Shown piece after piece: positions 48,933 through 59,850 of a stretch of DNA of 64,000 nucleotides (position 1 is its first letter; each line of letters opens with the position of its first letter). The notes below the pieces were generated by a model that did not search any database, was not told the origin of the DNA, and worked only from the letters and a program-made list of their open reading frames with translations. Position numbers and translations under genes: made by a program. The stretch comes from Serinus canaria (taxonomy: Eukaryota > Chordata > Aves > Passeriformes > Fringillidae), in assembly GCF_022539315.1 (NCBI RefSeq), contig NC_066316.1, positions 30,009,245 to 30,073,244 of the forward strand, in the 5' to 3' direction.

Positions 48933-50588
48933 AGGGGGTTTCGGGTATTTTGCAGGAACATCTATCTGTCTCTGTCTGGGACTGTGCTATAGGCAGGGTT
49001 GGGCAGGAGGGAAGACTGTTTTGCCCCATAGACTGGCCTGTTTCTCTAGGCAGCTGCATGCCTTGATAATGCCTAGAGCTGACAGCAATGCTGTATTGTC
49101 TTCCAGGTGTAAAATGGTGTTAACCGTAATCTTTTGAACATGCAGTATTAGCTGTAAGTCATTGATGTTTTTATGAAGAACCTTGCTGAAAGTTGTGCTC
49201 TAGAAAATACGTAATTATTTTAAAAAATCTAGGTCCTCAATTCCCAGAACAGGTAATGGATAGGCATGACCACTTTGAGTAAGAAATCACAGTATACAGA
49301 CAAATCACTGTCAAACTAATTCTTGAAGCATGTGTTTTATGAGGAGAGGAAAGAAGGAAGAACTGCATATTATTTCTGGTTGGGCTTTAAAAAGAAAAGC
49401 TGTAAGTGGGAGCAGTTTGGATCTCTTACTGTTGGTGTGAAACATTAATGGGCAATTAAAAAGACTTGCCTACTTCACTGTGAGAATCCAAGTCTTGGAC
49501 TTGTCTGTGTGGCACTGGTGGGAATTAAGGCTCTGTGAGTTTTTTGGTTCCTGTGTTTTTGTAGCACTGAGTGGCATAAAATGACACCATGTGTTTTTGT
49601 CAGTTTATTTTGAAAAGTTGCAGTAGAAGCTTTCTGAAGTGTCCAAGTGTCCTAAACTTCACACAACACTAACAGGACAAATGTGCTTTTGAATGTATAG
49701 GTCTTGTAGCTGAAGTACTTCTTCAGTTCCTGGTGTCAACAAAGAACAAGCAGGCTGTTCACAAAAGAGGGAATTTCCATTCAAGTCAAGGCAAAGAGTT
49801 TTATAAGGAAAGTCATAACATTCTGAGTTTAGCCTGGCTACAGTTGTGTATTATAATGCCTATAACATACTTACATGGAACTAATATAAAGACAAATGAT
49901 ATGTTAATATGGCCTTCAGTCATGTATCAACACTACACCCTCTTTTGCATGTTACAGCCAAAAAGTTGTATCCCTATTTAAAAGGAATACTAAGATTGAA
50001 TATAAAAGGCTCCTGAATTTAAATAGTTTGATCACTTTTGAAATGACATTGGGAGCTCATCTTTATACTTCTATTCTGTCTTTTCCTCATGGAACAGGAC
50101 CTGTACATATTTCCTGCTCTTTGTACTTGTCTGTGTTCCAAAGGAGTATTTTATTTGAGGGAAGTGAGGGAAGGTTTGTTTTTGCCCTAAGCATCACCTT
50201 ATTCTCAGAAATAGCTGAACTAGTTAAGCTTGAAAGTTTGCAAAAGAATGGAGCCTGAGGCAATCTTCTGTTATCAAAAACTTCAGCTAAATTAACTTGA
50301 GCTGGTAGAAATAGAAGCAGCTGAGGCATAATTCTTTGCTAGAGGTGCGTCAGTAAATTCAAGAGGAGGTGGTGCTTGTGGAGGTGTTCTGGGAGCCACA
50401 ACACGGAGGGACAGCACAAACCAGCTCCTGAGCGCTGTCTTTGCTCTTCCCTCCTCCTCCAAGCTGTGTCTTGAGCAATGCCATGCCCAAGTCTGTAAGC
50501 ACAGCTTAGAAATACCACTAACACATACCACTAATATGCCAGTGAGACAGCTCCTGCTGCCCATGGGTTACATAACAGGATTGAAAAT

Positions 50589-50622
50589 GAGTTGAAAATT
50601 CATTTGAGTTGAGAATTCATTT
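50589..50622. repeat. Tandem duplication, 17 bp x 2
   Basis: GAGTTGAAAATTCATTT is followed at once by GAGTTGAGAATTCATTT, one base different. A recent local duplication. Confidence 0.88.
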
Positions 50623-51007
50623 GAGGTGAATGTGCATCTGTGCAACTTGGGTGGAATTGTGTTGGTATGTCATTTGCTACACATGATATAGCAATTATTT
50701 CAGGGCCTAGAAACAACAGGGGACACAGACAAGAGTAGCATGTGGACAAGAAACTTTTTATTCTTGGACTTGATGTGGAGGAAAAATAGGTTGCTTTTTA
50801 AGCTGGCACACTGGCCCTAAAGAGGGGTTTGGATGGAATAGCAGTAGCTATGTTCAACAGATGGATTGATAATATTAAAAACTTCCTGGATTTCTGACAT
50901 GAATCAAGGAAGTAAAATGTGAGCTGTACTTTCCGAGCCCAGAGGCTGTACGGGGTTGATCCATGGTTCTTGAATGATCATTCCCTGCAGGCTTCATTCT
51001 TCCTCCT

Positions 51008-51095
51008 CTTCAAAAAAACCCCAAAAAACAAAAAAATGAGAAACAAGTGAAACAAAAAAAGAAACAAACCTAAAACCAACCCTAAAACACAACAG
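51008..51095 (-). repeat. A/C-rich low-complexity tract
   Basis: The plus strand is almost only A and C with few G or T, for example ACCCCAAAAAACAAAAAAA. It is the strand-mirror of the G/T-rich tracts at 23.6, 30.3 and 32.7 kb. Confidence 0.8.
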
Positions 51096-53181
51096 GACCT
51101 GTGGAAATGCCAGCAAATTTCCATCTCCTAGATGCACCTGTTGACCTATAAAATCACTTAGGTGAAGCTTAACACTCTCATAATGCTTCAATAAGCTTGT
51201 GATGTATTGAGACAGACCTTAGCAGTGCTTTGAGAAATGAACTCTTTTTTGGCCAGGGGAAAACCCTGGAGGTGCTAAATGCTACCAGGTCATCTCTGCA
51301 TTCAGCCTGCCACAGCTGCTCTGTGTCCCTTGCCTGCAGCATGGCTTGGGCTGTGTTGCCAGCCTGTTTCCTGCCTTGCTGTGCTCCACTGGGCACCTTT
51401 CCTGGCTGTGACAGGCTATTGCCTCCCCTGGGAGAGATTCTGGGGAGAGCAGGACCTCAATGCATGCACAGAATGGGGATTGGGCATTGAGCTTTGTAAA
51501 ATTGATGTGAATTTAGGCTATTGCCAGCCTAATTTGTCTTTTAAGTATGTCTTGTAATTTAACTTGTTTAAAGAATTGGTAGGTAAAGAGGCACTACTTG
51601 AAACTCCACTGTAAGATTAAATGTAAGAAAATCAACAAAAACAATTGTGTGTAGTGTTACCTACTTACATACACTAAACTTTGCCTCACATAGATGTGTA
51701 TCAGAATAATATGATGTGTTTCCTCCCAAATTCTTCCTTCACAGCAGTGACATTCTCCCCTGGAGCACAGAATTGTAGTAATATCCTTGAAGACTATTTG
51801 CTAGAACTACTGCCTGAGGGCTTGCTGCTCAGTCTGCAGAAAATGTACTACCTCCCCTAGATGAAGCTTTCTAGTATTGTGCAGATTTTTGCTCTGTACA
51901 GCAATTTCTTGAAATCTGCAGTCAACAATTAAAATTCAGGTGGAGGTGTACAGTATATCACAGCTTCCTCTCCCTTTTGTTTTCTTACACATTTCTCTCT
52001 CCTTTGTCAATACAGCTGTCTTTGTGCAGCATCTCTTAAAGACATTGTATGAACAATTCACTGTTAGTTATGGAAATTTTTCTCTGAAATACCTTTTCCT
52101 TTTGGCTGGAGGCAAGCACAAGTGCTTTAAGCTCCAGGTTATGCTCAGGTCAGTTACTGCAGCTTGTGGCAAAAGATTCTGAGACCCAGCAACACCAGTT
52201 CATAGCAGAAATACTAAACAGAATTCAGCATAGCTTTTGTCTTTTCCTTGCAGTGCATTGGGCCTAATTCCGCACCTCTCATGGCACTTTTAAATAGCCC
52301 TATGCCATAAAGGGCTGTTCCCCTCTGTAGCTTCCATGGATACCAAGGCCAGAGCATTGCTCATGCTTTTAAGCCCTGCTCTTCTGTAGCTTGGCTGAGC
52401 ACTGTAAGTGCCCTACCTTGTGATGTACCCTTAAATTCTCCCATTGCTCAGTAGTCCTATGCTGTCCACTTCCAAAACATTTCACTGAGAATTCGTGAGG
52501 ACTTGTGATGAAGAGGCATTTGAAAGGAGCACGGTGAAGCAGCAGAACTTGACATCAGGAGATGCACAGGCTTGGTGTTCAAGAACCTGACTCAGACTGG
52601 AGTAATCACCTTATTCAGTGGGGCTTCTGTGTTTGCCATGAAAATACGGCATAGGAGTGGAACTTGTCTGCAAAGAATAGCTCAGCAGCTTTTCAGAACA
52701 ACAAAATGTATTATGGCTTGGAAAGTCTTAGTAGAAAAGTCATGTTCAAATGATTGAGAAACCTACAGCCCTGGAGGAGAAGCGTCAGGCAGAAAGAAAT
52801 GTTTGTGTGAAAGATTTTTGAAATAGAGAAACTCTTCTCCAAAAGTGTAACTTTTAAGGAATTAGAGATATTTTGGTTCAGGGGAGTGCACATTTCTGCA
52901 TAAGTTGTGGCAGTGTTGGCATTAATGAGTTCTTATTCTCTGCACAGGTAGTGTGCTAGATTCTTTGTTTTAACTAGGCATAGTGATGATAAATATCAGT
53001 TTCTTGTTCAGAAAATCAGAGCATTGCCACAAATGACTTTATGATCAGTGGTTCTAAACAGGTACTTTTCCCTGCATGAAAACTTGTCTGTCAGGGAATG
53101 TACCTATAAGTCCTTTGTGCTCTCTTGTCATTCAAGTTATTTACCCTTTGTTACATCTGCAAAGCTCATAGTGTGTTTTAG

Positions 53182-53266
53182 AGAAGAGAAGGAACTAGCA
53201 GCTTCAGAAACCATGATTACCTTGTGTGAGCAAGATTTCTTTGCAGAACTGCAGTTTCCTTTGCAG
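53182..53266 (+). CDS. Candidate exon (very low confidence)
   Basis: After an acceptor-like GTGTGTTTTAG, one base plus 28 codons stay open, including ETMITLCEQDFFAELQF, ending CAG before GTATCT, a weak donor. The incoming phase 2 would fit only the longer form of the candidate microexon at 25678-25709. The same frame is open upstream to 53048, so it may simply be a chance frame. Confidence 0.17.
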
Positions 53267-54417
53267 GTATCTTCAGAAGCAGTTAGCAATGTGGTTTTGA
53301 TTGCTTTTTTAATCCTCATTATTTTATTGCTCTATTTCTTGGCTGACTTTTAAACATACTTTTCTCAAAGCTTTGCTCTATTATACTTCATATGTTTCTT
53401 TATCTTGATCTTTTTTGGTGAATGTTCTTCAGCTTTAGAAAGAAATGATCTTCCACTAGCATAATTCAGTGAAGTGAATTTACATTAATGCCAGGACAGT
53501 ATAAATGTCCTCAGTTGTCTTTGAGCCATTTCACTTGCTCTTCCTCCTCTGATAACTTTATTTTTAACTTTAGGATTACAGTATTGTGCCAATCCAATGG
53601 TGGTTGTGAATGATGAATTTTATCACACAAAACCTTCAGAGCCACAATATTCCACTTGTCACTGGCATGACTTAAGAACCCAGATCCTTTCCTGTTCCTT
53701 TTCTTGGCATGCCAGAAAGTCCTTCAGGGGTTTGTTGGTACTTGATACAATATGTTTGACCATTCCAGTACTTCATTCACCCTTTGTATGTTGCAACTAA
53801 ATGAACTTTTCAAGCTACAGAGCTATGCTAATGGTGGCTGCAACTTTTTCTTTCTGTTCTTAATGGTAGCACTTCGTTAGCTATCTCTGTGATTTTACCT
53901 GGTTCTATACATCCATTTGAAAGGAACCAGAATTCCTACCTTGATCTATGCTGATATTTACAGGGCTTGTTGAATGATATGGGGCAGACTGGGGAGGGAA
54001 GAAGTCACCTCAACTGCTGCATGATGTTCAAGCATAATCATTTTGCACACCTGCACTAACAATTTAAGTATTCACAGAACTAGATGTAAGCCAAATAATG
54101 TGTGGAGGAAAACAATGTCACCATACAGAGATGAAAAAATTGATCCTGAAGGCATTTTTCTATCTATTATACAAAATCATTTAAACAGTACTTATAGTTT
54201 TGGTGGAGCTGGATGGCTACTTGCACAGAATTTCTCATACAGTACAACTCCTGTTGAAATTTTTAGCAGTAACTATGTCTGGTCATGGCAGTTTGCAGCA
54301 TGCCTGAAGGCTCAGGGCCTTAAATATTATGGGTGCCCTTGGGCTCACTCAGAAACTTTGAAATGTGCAAGCAGTAGAGTAATTGCTGGTCTTGTAATAA
54401 AGCAATGTTAAGCTGAC

Positions 54418-54434
54418 CTTTTGTTTGTTTGTTT
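54418..54434. repeat. (TTTG)4 microsatellite
   Basis: Four TTTG-type units followed by a T-rich tail. Confidence 0.8.
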
Positions 54435-57400
54435 GCTTTTTTGAAATAATATTTGTGGAAACCCAAAAGAGAGGAAAGAATCACGAGCTGCAAGTGAGTC
54501 ATTGCGGTGTCATTGTTAGCTGTGTTCTGTTTTATTTTGGTTTAATATTTTTGCATCCTGGGCCACAACCTCCTTAACTTTTAGCTAGTGGTGGTTGTGC
54601 TTTTATGAAATTAAACTTATGGACAAAACTGTTACGGAATAGCTCTTGTTGTTTTGAAGTGTCTCCCTTCTTCTCAACTTACTTTCCCAGGTATCTTCCC
54701 TAGCTAAAATTTGGGAATGTAATGTCAGCGGCATCCTCCAACATGTGTTCAGTGTCAGGTCCTCTGAATGGTTTAGGTTTAGTCCTGCATGTGTTGTGGT
54801 TGCTGAAGAGTTACTGTTTTGATGTGCAGCAGACACAGATTTTGTATGGTTCTTGTTTTGCCAAAATCTTTCTAAGTCCAAGCAACTTTCTCCTGCACTT
54901 GTGCAGTACTGAAGCGTTCTCACAGAGACAGGTAGAACTTGATTCTTTTTTGCTTAAGACATAGACTGTTTTGGAAAACTTGTTCCTCTGACTTCAAGAA
55001 GAAACATTACTCCCAGAATGAATCTAAGGCACCTCAAACTACCAGTGTTTAAATTTATTTCTTCTTAAGGAAAAACTAGTGGCTGAGCACGGAGATTTTT
55101 GTGTCAGCTCTATTGTACCTTCTCCTTGGATTACACCCAAGGGATGCTGTTCTGAAAGATGGAGCTCCTTTTTCTGCACCTAAATGAGGCTTTAGCTTCT
55201 TCCTTTGTGGAATATTCAAGTTGTTTCTTGTCCTCTGGCATAACCCCTGAATTCTTTGCATTGATTTCCCGTTTGTTTTGTCTGTATCCAGGATTCAGTA
55301 CTGTTGCTAACAGCAAAGCACACACACTGTGCACCTTCTGCTGCAAGCACAAGTCATCCTTCCTGTTATTAGCTGTTTCAATATTCTGAATGCCATTCAG
55401 GCCAAGTTAATTTTTCTTATTCTTTTGCCAGTGTGATATGCCTTCACTTTTTTGCTTTAATTAAGGTGGTCTTCCAGTTAATTAATGGGTATGGGTACAT
55501 GGGTATCAAGTGTCTGCAGCAAGTACAATCCATATATATTTTTACACAGGCAGCTGCATTTTTTCCTTGCCATACTGGGACCAGTAGCACTGACGTGTTT
55601 CACCTTTTTTGTAGTTTTCCAGAGTGATGCAGTGTCGACTTTCAGCAGTCATTGCTGACCTTCAGAAATTATATTTAAAAGGGTGAAACATGCACATGTT
55701 CAGTTTTCAAACTCTCAGGAAGTAAAAGCAGCAATCTTGGCAGAAATCTCTTCTCAATGGCTGCTGGTGCTGCTATATAAAGGAAGGTATGAGTCATGCA
55801 ATGAAGGTAGGTTCCTGTACATTTCCATGCAGGCATAACTTGGGTTTTTCCTTACCTGTCTTAGGCTTGATCCAGGCTACCCAGCTGGGTGAGTCTTAGA
55901 GGGAATATAAGCATATGTACTGTGTTTTCTAGGGACTAAGAAATCTACACTGTAGTTGTGCAGGTGTAGAGATAACGTATCTATTTCTTACTAGGAGTTG
56001 TATCAGCTCAGCACTGCCTAATTTAACCTAAAAAGTAAGTCTAAGCTGTATCTTCATGTACAGCTCCCTGATGGGTATTAGCTGCATTCAGTTTCTATCT
56101 GGTCTTCTGCACCAAGCAGAGTAATATTCCATCAAAACCAGCAGAAATTATTGGCATTGCATTTGGAACTTTGCATATGAACAAAGATTTAGTGTTTTCT
56201 AACTTTGTCTGGCTTTTTGGTACTGTATGCTGTGTTTGCTAGACTGTACTAGTTTCCAAAAGGCACTGGTAGAAGTGAGGAATGATAAGATGTGGCTGTG
56301 AGATGATCATTAGATCTCCAGTGATGCTCTGTACAGAAGCTGAGGGATGGGTCTTTGGTACAAGCTCCCACAGTAGGTACCTTGGGAAGACCTGTCAGGC
56401 AAGCAGTCCATAGAGGGCAAAGCTGGGGTGGATGGTGTGAAAGAAATGTAAGATAGTTATTTTATTAGGTCTAATCCAGGATGCACCATTTCTGGGTTAA
56501 ATTGAGAAGATAGGAAACTAAGATTTGAAGCACAGCTCATATATTTTATTTCATATCAATACTCCTCCCCCTTTTAATAAATTTGGGGGTTAATTTCAAT
56601 GTTTCAGCCTAGAGTGAAGTCAGTGCACCATGACATGCCCATATATGAAAAATAGCTTTCTGCCAAGTGGAAATGGAATTATTTTCCAAAGGAGATTATT
56701 TCCCTTCAGTTCTGCCTACAGGCTGGTGAAAGTTGTGCCGTTCCCAAAGTAAGCAGTGAAGCCCTTTTCAAGTAAGCACCAGGTCATATTCCAAGTGACC
56801 TCTGAAAAAATCTGTGTATTGGGACCTCATTAAGATGAGGAGTTGGAAGTTTATAAGTGTGGATTTTCTTTAATTTTTATTGTTGTATTGAAATCAGGGA
56901 TGTTTACTTAATCTTGAAAATATAAAGGGAAATAGGCAGAGTTGAAGGAAAAACAAATCTTATATGTCTTTAATAGCCATCTAATAAGACAGTAAGTCTT
57001 AAAACGGATTGGCAATATGTTACTGCATTACAATAGAATCCAACATATGTATAAAGGTATCAGTGAACTACAATGCATGCCTCTAGCTTGAGCTGTAGTT
57101 AGCTTTCTCTTGTTTGACCATAAAGTTTTATGTTGCAGTCTCCTGCTTTGCTCACAGATCTCAGGATTCAGGTATTCCTCAGCTCTGCTTTCAGAAAAGT
57201 AAGCTTGCAGGAGCCATACGATTATGCATGATTTTTCCTCCCCCTTTTCTGACTGCTGTACTTAAGTAAAAAAGGAAATGTGGATGTGCTCTACTGTGGC
57301 TTTTTACTCACATCTTTTTTAGAATTTGGACTTGCCTTGTCTGTTTTTTCTGTGGTAGATTATTTATTCCCCTCTCCATTATGTTGCACTTCTGCCACAC

Positions 57401-58579
57401 AAAAAACCCTTACAGAAGTCTTAACGTGTCTTTGCTAAGTGAAAGTTTCTCTATTGTTCTTAGTCCACTGCTTGATGTGGTTTGAAATGAGGTAATGAGA
57501 TTCTGCAAGCCAGGTGATGGACTTGAATAAAAAAAATCTTCTGTATGAACTTTTTCTCATCCCAAATTGGTTTCAAATTCTGTTCATGTCCTCTGTATTA
57601 TAGATATAGAAATATATTTGTGAGTCACTCAAGCTACCAAAATGGAAAATGAATCTAGATATTCAAAACAAACCTCTTGCATGAGTTTACTCATTTGATG
57701 GAGCTCTTAGGCATCAGCTGCAAGGTGTTGGTTCTGTAATACCATGGAATACTGATGCAGCAAGCAAATAGTTCTGCTTCTTTATACCTGGATGTTTATA
57801 AGATCCTGTTCCCTTTTATTCTCCCTTCCCTTTCTCCCTGCTTATTATTCATATTGTTTTTCTCCTTCCTCAAGGGTAAAAGTTGAAAAAAACTGTTGGG
57901 AAAAAACCCCCCAAAATTAGTCTTCCTAGCTGCTTGCTTAAACATAAGCACCCTAAGTCTGGGAAATAAAGGTACATTCACATATGTCATGTGACCAAGA
58001 AGTGACCAAGGCACCGTTACAGACACTGGTGTTTCCTTCAGCGTTTTATTCAAAAAGAAAATGAATGCATGATTAAATTATATCTCAAGGGGATTGTTTC
58101 TGGAGTCTTTAGCAGAATGTGTTGTTGAGTTCTGAAAATCAAGGAGATCTTGCAGCCATGTGTGCCCTTTTCTTTTGTTGCCTCCTCCTCAAAGAACAAT
58201 TCCTTAGCATGGGAAGGCATCCACTATATCTAATTTCAGACTTTGGTGGCAGGCAAAGTCATCTTAATACAAGACTAATAACTATTGTAAGCAGAAAGCA
58301 ACCTGACTAGAAGTTTGAAAATATTTTTTTAATGCTTCTTTCTTAGGGAATAGCAGTTGTTTTTGTTTAACAGAAAATAATTGAAGGTACAGGGCTGTGT
58401 AGGGTAAAATGAGCTATTCATGAAGGCCTTTTGAAAGTAAAAGTGCATATCAGCTGTGAAATGCCATGGCCTTGTGTACCTGTTGTACTGTGTGTGTATT
58501 CATAAGCAATACTGTGAGTATGTTTATTTTATGCTGAAGATTCAATCTCTGGTATTGATTTGCCTGAATTATTTTTCAG

Positions 58580-58649
58580 GATGGAATTGTAAACATCTTC
58601 ATCTATCTGGGAAAGAGCTATCAGCTCAGGGGCACTGCAGGGATAACAG
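58580..58649 (+). CDS. Candidate exon (low confidence)
   Basis: A very good acceptor (GCCTGAATTATTTTTCAG) is followed by a single open frame DGIVNIFIYLGKSYQLR, then GTAGIT, ending CAG before GTAGTT. Incoming phase 0 and outgoing phase 1 would fit, respectively, the end of exon 3 and the next candidate at 59444. The donor lacks G at +5. The other frames are closed within a few codons. I do not recognise the peptide. Confidence 0.28.
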
Positions 58650-58699
58650 GTAGTTATGAAAACAGCTTTCCTTCCATTGATGAACATATGTAGCAGTGG

Positions 58700-58860
58700 T
58701 GGAGGGGGACAACAGAACAAACAACCCCCCATCTTCTTCCTGCAAATACCCAATGAAACAAAACCAACCACAACAAAAAAAATCACAAACACAAAAACAC
58801 CCTCCCCCCAAATCATCAAAACAAAAAACCAACCAAAATGTCAAAGTCAAAAAACCATCT
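58700..58860 (-). repeat. A/C-rich low-complexity tract
   Basis: About 160 bases in which the plus strand is mostly A and C (ACAACAAAAAAAATCACAAAC and similar), with a C7 run near 58803. The frames that cross it on either strand are composition artefacts. Confidence 0.85.
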
Positions 58861-59135
58861 AATGAACTTTGGAAGCACCTTTATTTTCCCTGGAAGTCAA
58901 ATGATTTTCTCATGCCTCAGATTGTGTCAGAAAGTATCACTTCAATATTTCATCTTTTGGGGTTATAATAAGAGTGCATTATTCATTAATGGCACAAAAC
59001 ATCTGTCAGATAGCTGAAGATGGCTGTAAGATGCCTGTTGATGAAAAATAAATTGCAGAAGAAACAGTGATAAACCGAACCAAGATGTTTTCTTCTGTTT
59101 GGTCTTGGCCTTCTGTTTGTTGGAAGACAAAGTTT

Positions 59136-59166
59136 AACTCTCCTCACCTTCAATGTGAGGAGAGTT
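59136..59166. repeat. Perfect inverted repeat, 12-bp arms, 7-base loop
   Basis: AACTCTCCTCAC (59136-59147) and GTGAGGAGAGTT (59155-59166) are exact reverse complements around the loop CTTCAAT. No T-tract terminator context is relevant in a vertebrate. Confidence 0.93.
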
Positions 59167-59443
59167 GATCACATTTAGCTTTATGTCAAAGAGTTTTTAA
59201 AAATAACATTTTCCTACAAGAAGCTGCAGCTATGTTCTCCCTCTTTGTATCAGACTGTAGCAAGAAAGACAAATTCAAGTGCAGAAAACAATCTGCTTGA
59301 TTCAAAGAGTCCTTCAGATGGTTGTGCAGTTGTATCTGCCCACTTGAGTAAGTCCAGGCTAACAAAACCTATGATTTTCTCTAGCTCAGAAGCAGAGTAC
59401 TTACTGTCAATGTCCTGTTATTGAAGTTTGCCTACTTCTGAAG

Positions 59444-59492
59444 AGGCAAACAGTCAGCTGGTGCAGGTGATAGAGTTGGTTACCCAAGACTG
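59444..59492 (+). CDS. Candidate exon (low confidence)
   Basis: A consensus donor (CTG followed by GTGAGTG) ends a frame ANSQLVQVIELVTQD that begins after TACTTCTGAAG. Incoming phase 1 matches the outgoing phase of the candidate at 58580-58649, outgoing phase is 2. The peptide looks like a short amphipathic helix. The acceptor AAG is not ideal. Phase agreement has a one-in-three chance, so this is weak support. Confidence 0.28.
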
Positions 59493-59619
59493 GTGAGTGT
59501 GCCTCAATCCTCATGTATAAATGTCCCACTAAAAACTAGATGGCAACTACTGGCCTGCAGCTGATGTTTGTCAAGTCTGTGTTGAAAACTTTGCAGTTTA
59601 ATCTTGGCAAGTAGCCCTA

Positions 59620-59850
59620 TGGGCACAAGCAAAAAGTGGATGTTCTATCTGAATATTTGGAAAAGCCTTTTTTGTGAGGGTGACAGAGCATTGGAACTTC
59701 CCAGAGAAGTTGTGGTCTCTTCTCTGGAAGTAGTCAAAACCCAGCTGGATGCCATACTCTGCAGCTTTCTCTGGGTGCTTTAGAAGAGGGGTTGGAATAG
59801 ATGGTCTCAAGAGATCCCTTCCAACCCCAACCATTCTGTGATTTTATAAT
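59620..59850 (+). mobile_element. CR1 3'-end fragment, plus strand
   Basis: The sequence GTGAGGGTGACAGAGCATTG, followed by the block around CCCAGAGAAGTTGTGG, a GATGGTCTCAAGAGATCCCTTCC block and a final CCATTCTGTGATTTTAT, is the typical end of a CR1 element. It covers the last coding residues, the short 3' UTR and the ATTCTRTGA-type tail instead of poly(A). It is 5'-truncated to about 230 bases, as most CR1 copies are, and sits in the same orientation as the gene. The tail consists of about one and a half 8-base units. Confidence 0.88.

Larger units (their letters stand above)
38509..58579 (+). other. Presumed intron or unassigned DNA
   Basis: AT-rich DNA without a recognisable gene or interspersed repeat that I can name. 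It holds hairpins near 44.1 kb, a 14-bp palindrome at 45352-45365, two small tandem duplications, an A/C-rich patch at 51.0 kb and a TTTG microsatellite at 54418-54434. A 91-codon plus-strand frame at 45809-46084 follows an acceptor-like TTATTCACAG but has no donor or domain. I see no poly(A) signal that convincingly ends the plus-strand gene. Confidence 0.42.

Noticed and set aside
49240..49252. CAG before GTAATG after a TCTAG acceptor
   Set aside because: The implied exon is about 20 nt with weak sites; indistinguishable from chance.
52258..52320. Excellent acceptor (TGTCTTTTCCTTGCAG) with a short open frame
   Set aside because: No donor follows before stops in every frame; no poly(A) signal nearby to make it a last exon.
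58656..58968. Frames of 68-96 codons across the A/C-rich tract, both strands
   Set aside because: Lys/Gln/Thr/Pro-rich on one strand and Cys/Val/Phe/Gly-rich on the other, as expected when a low-complexity tract is translated.
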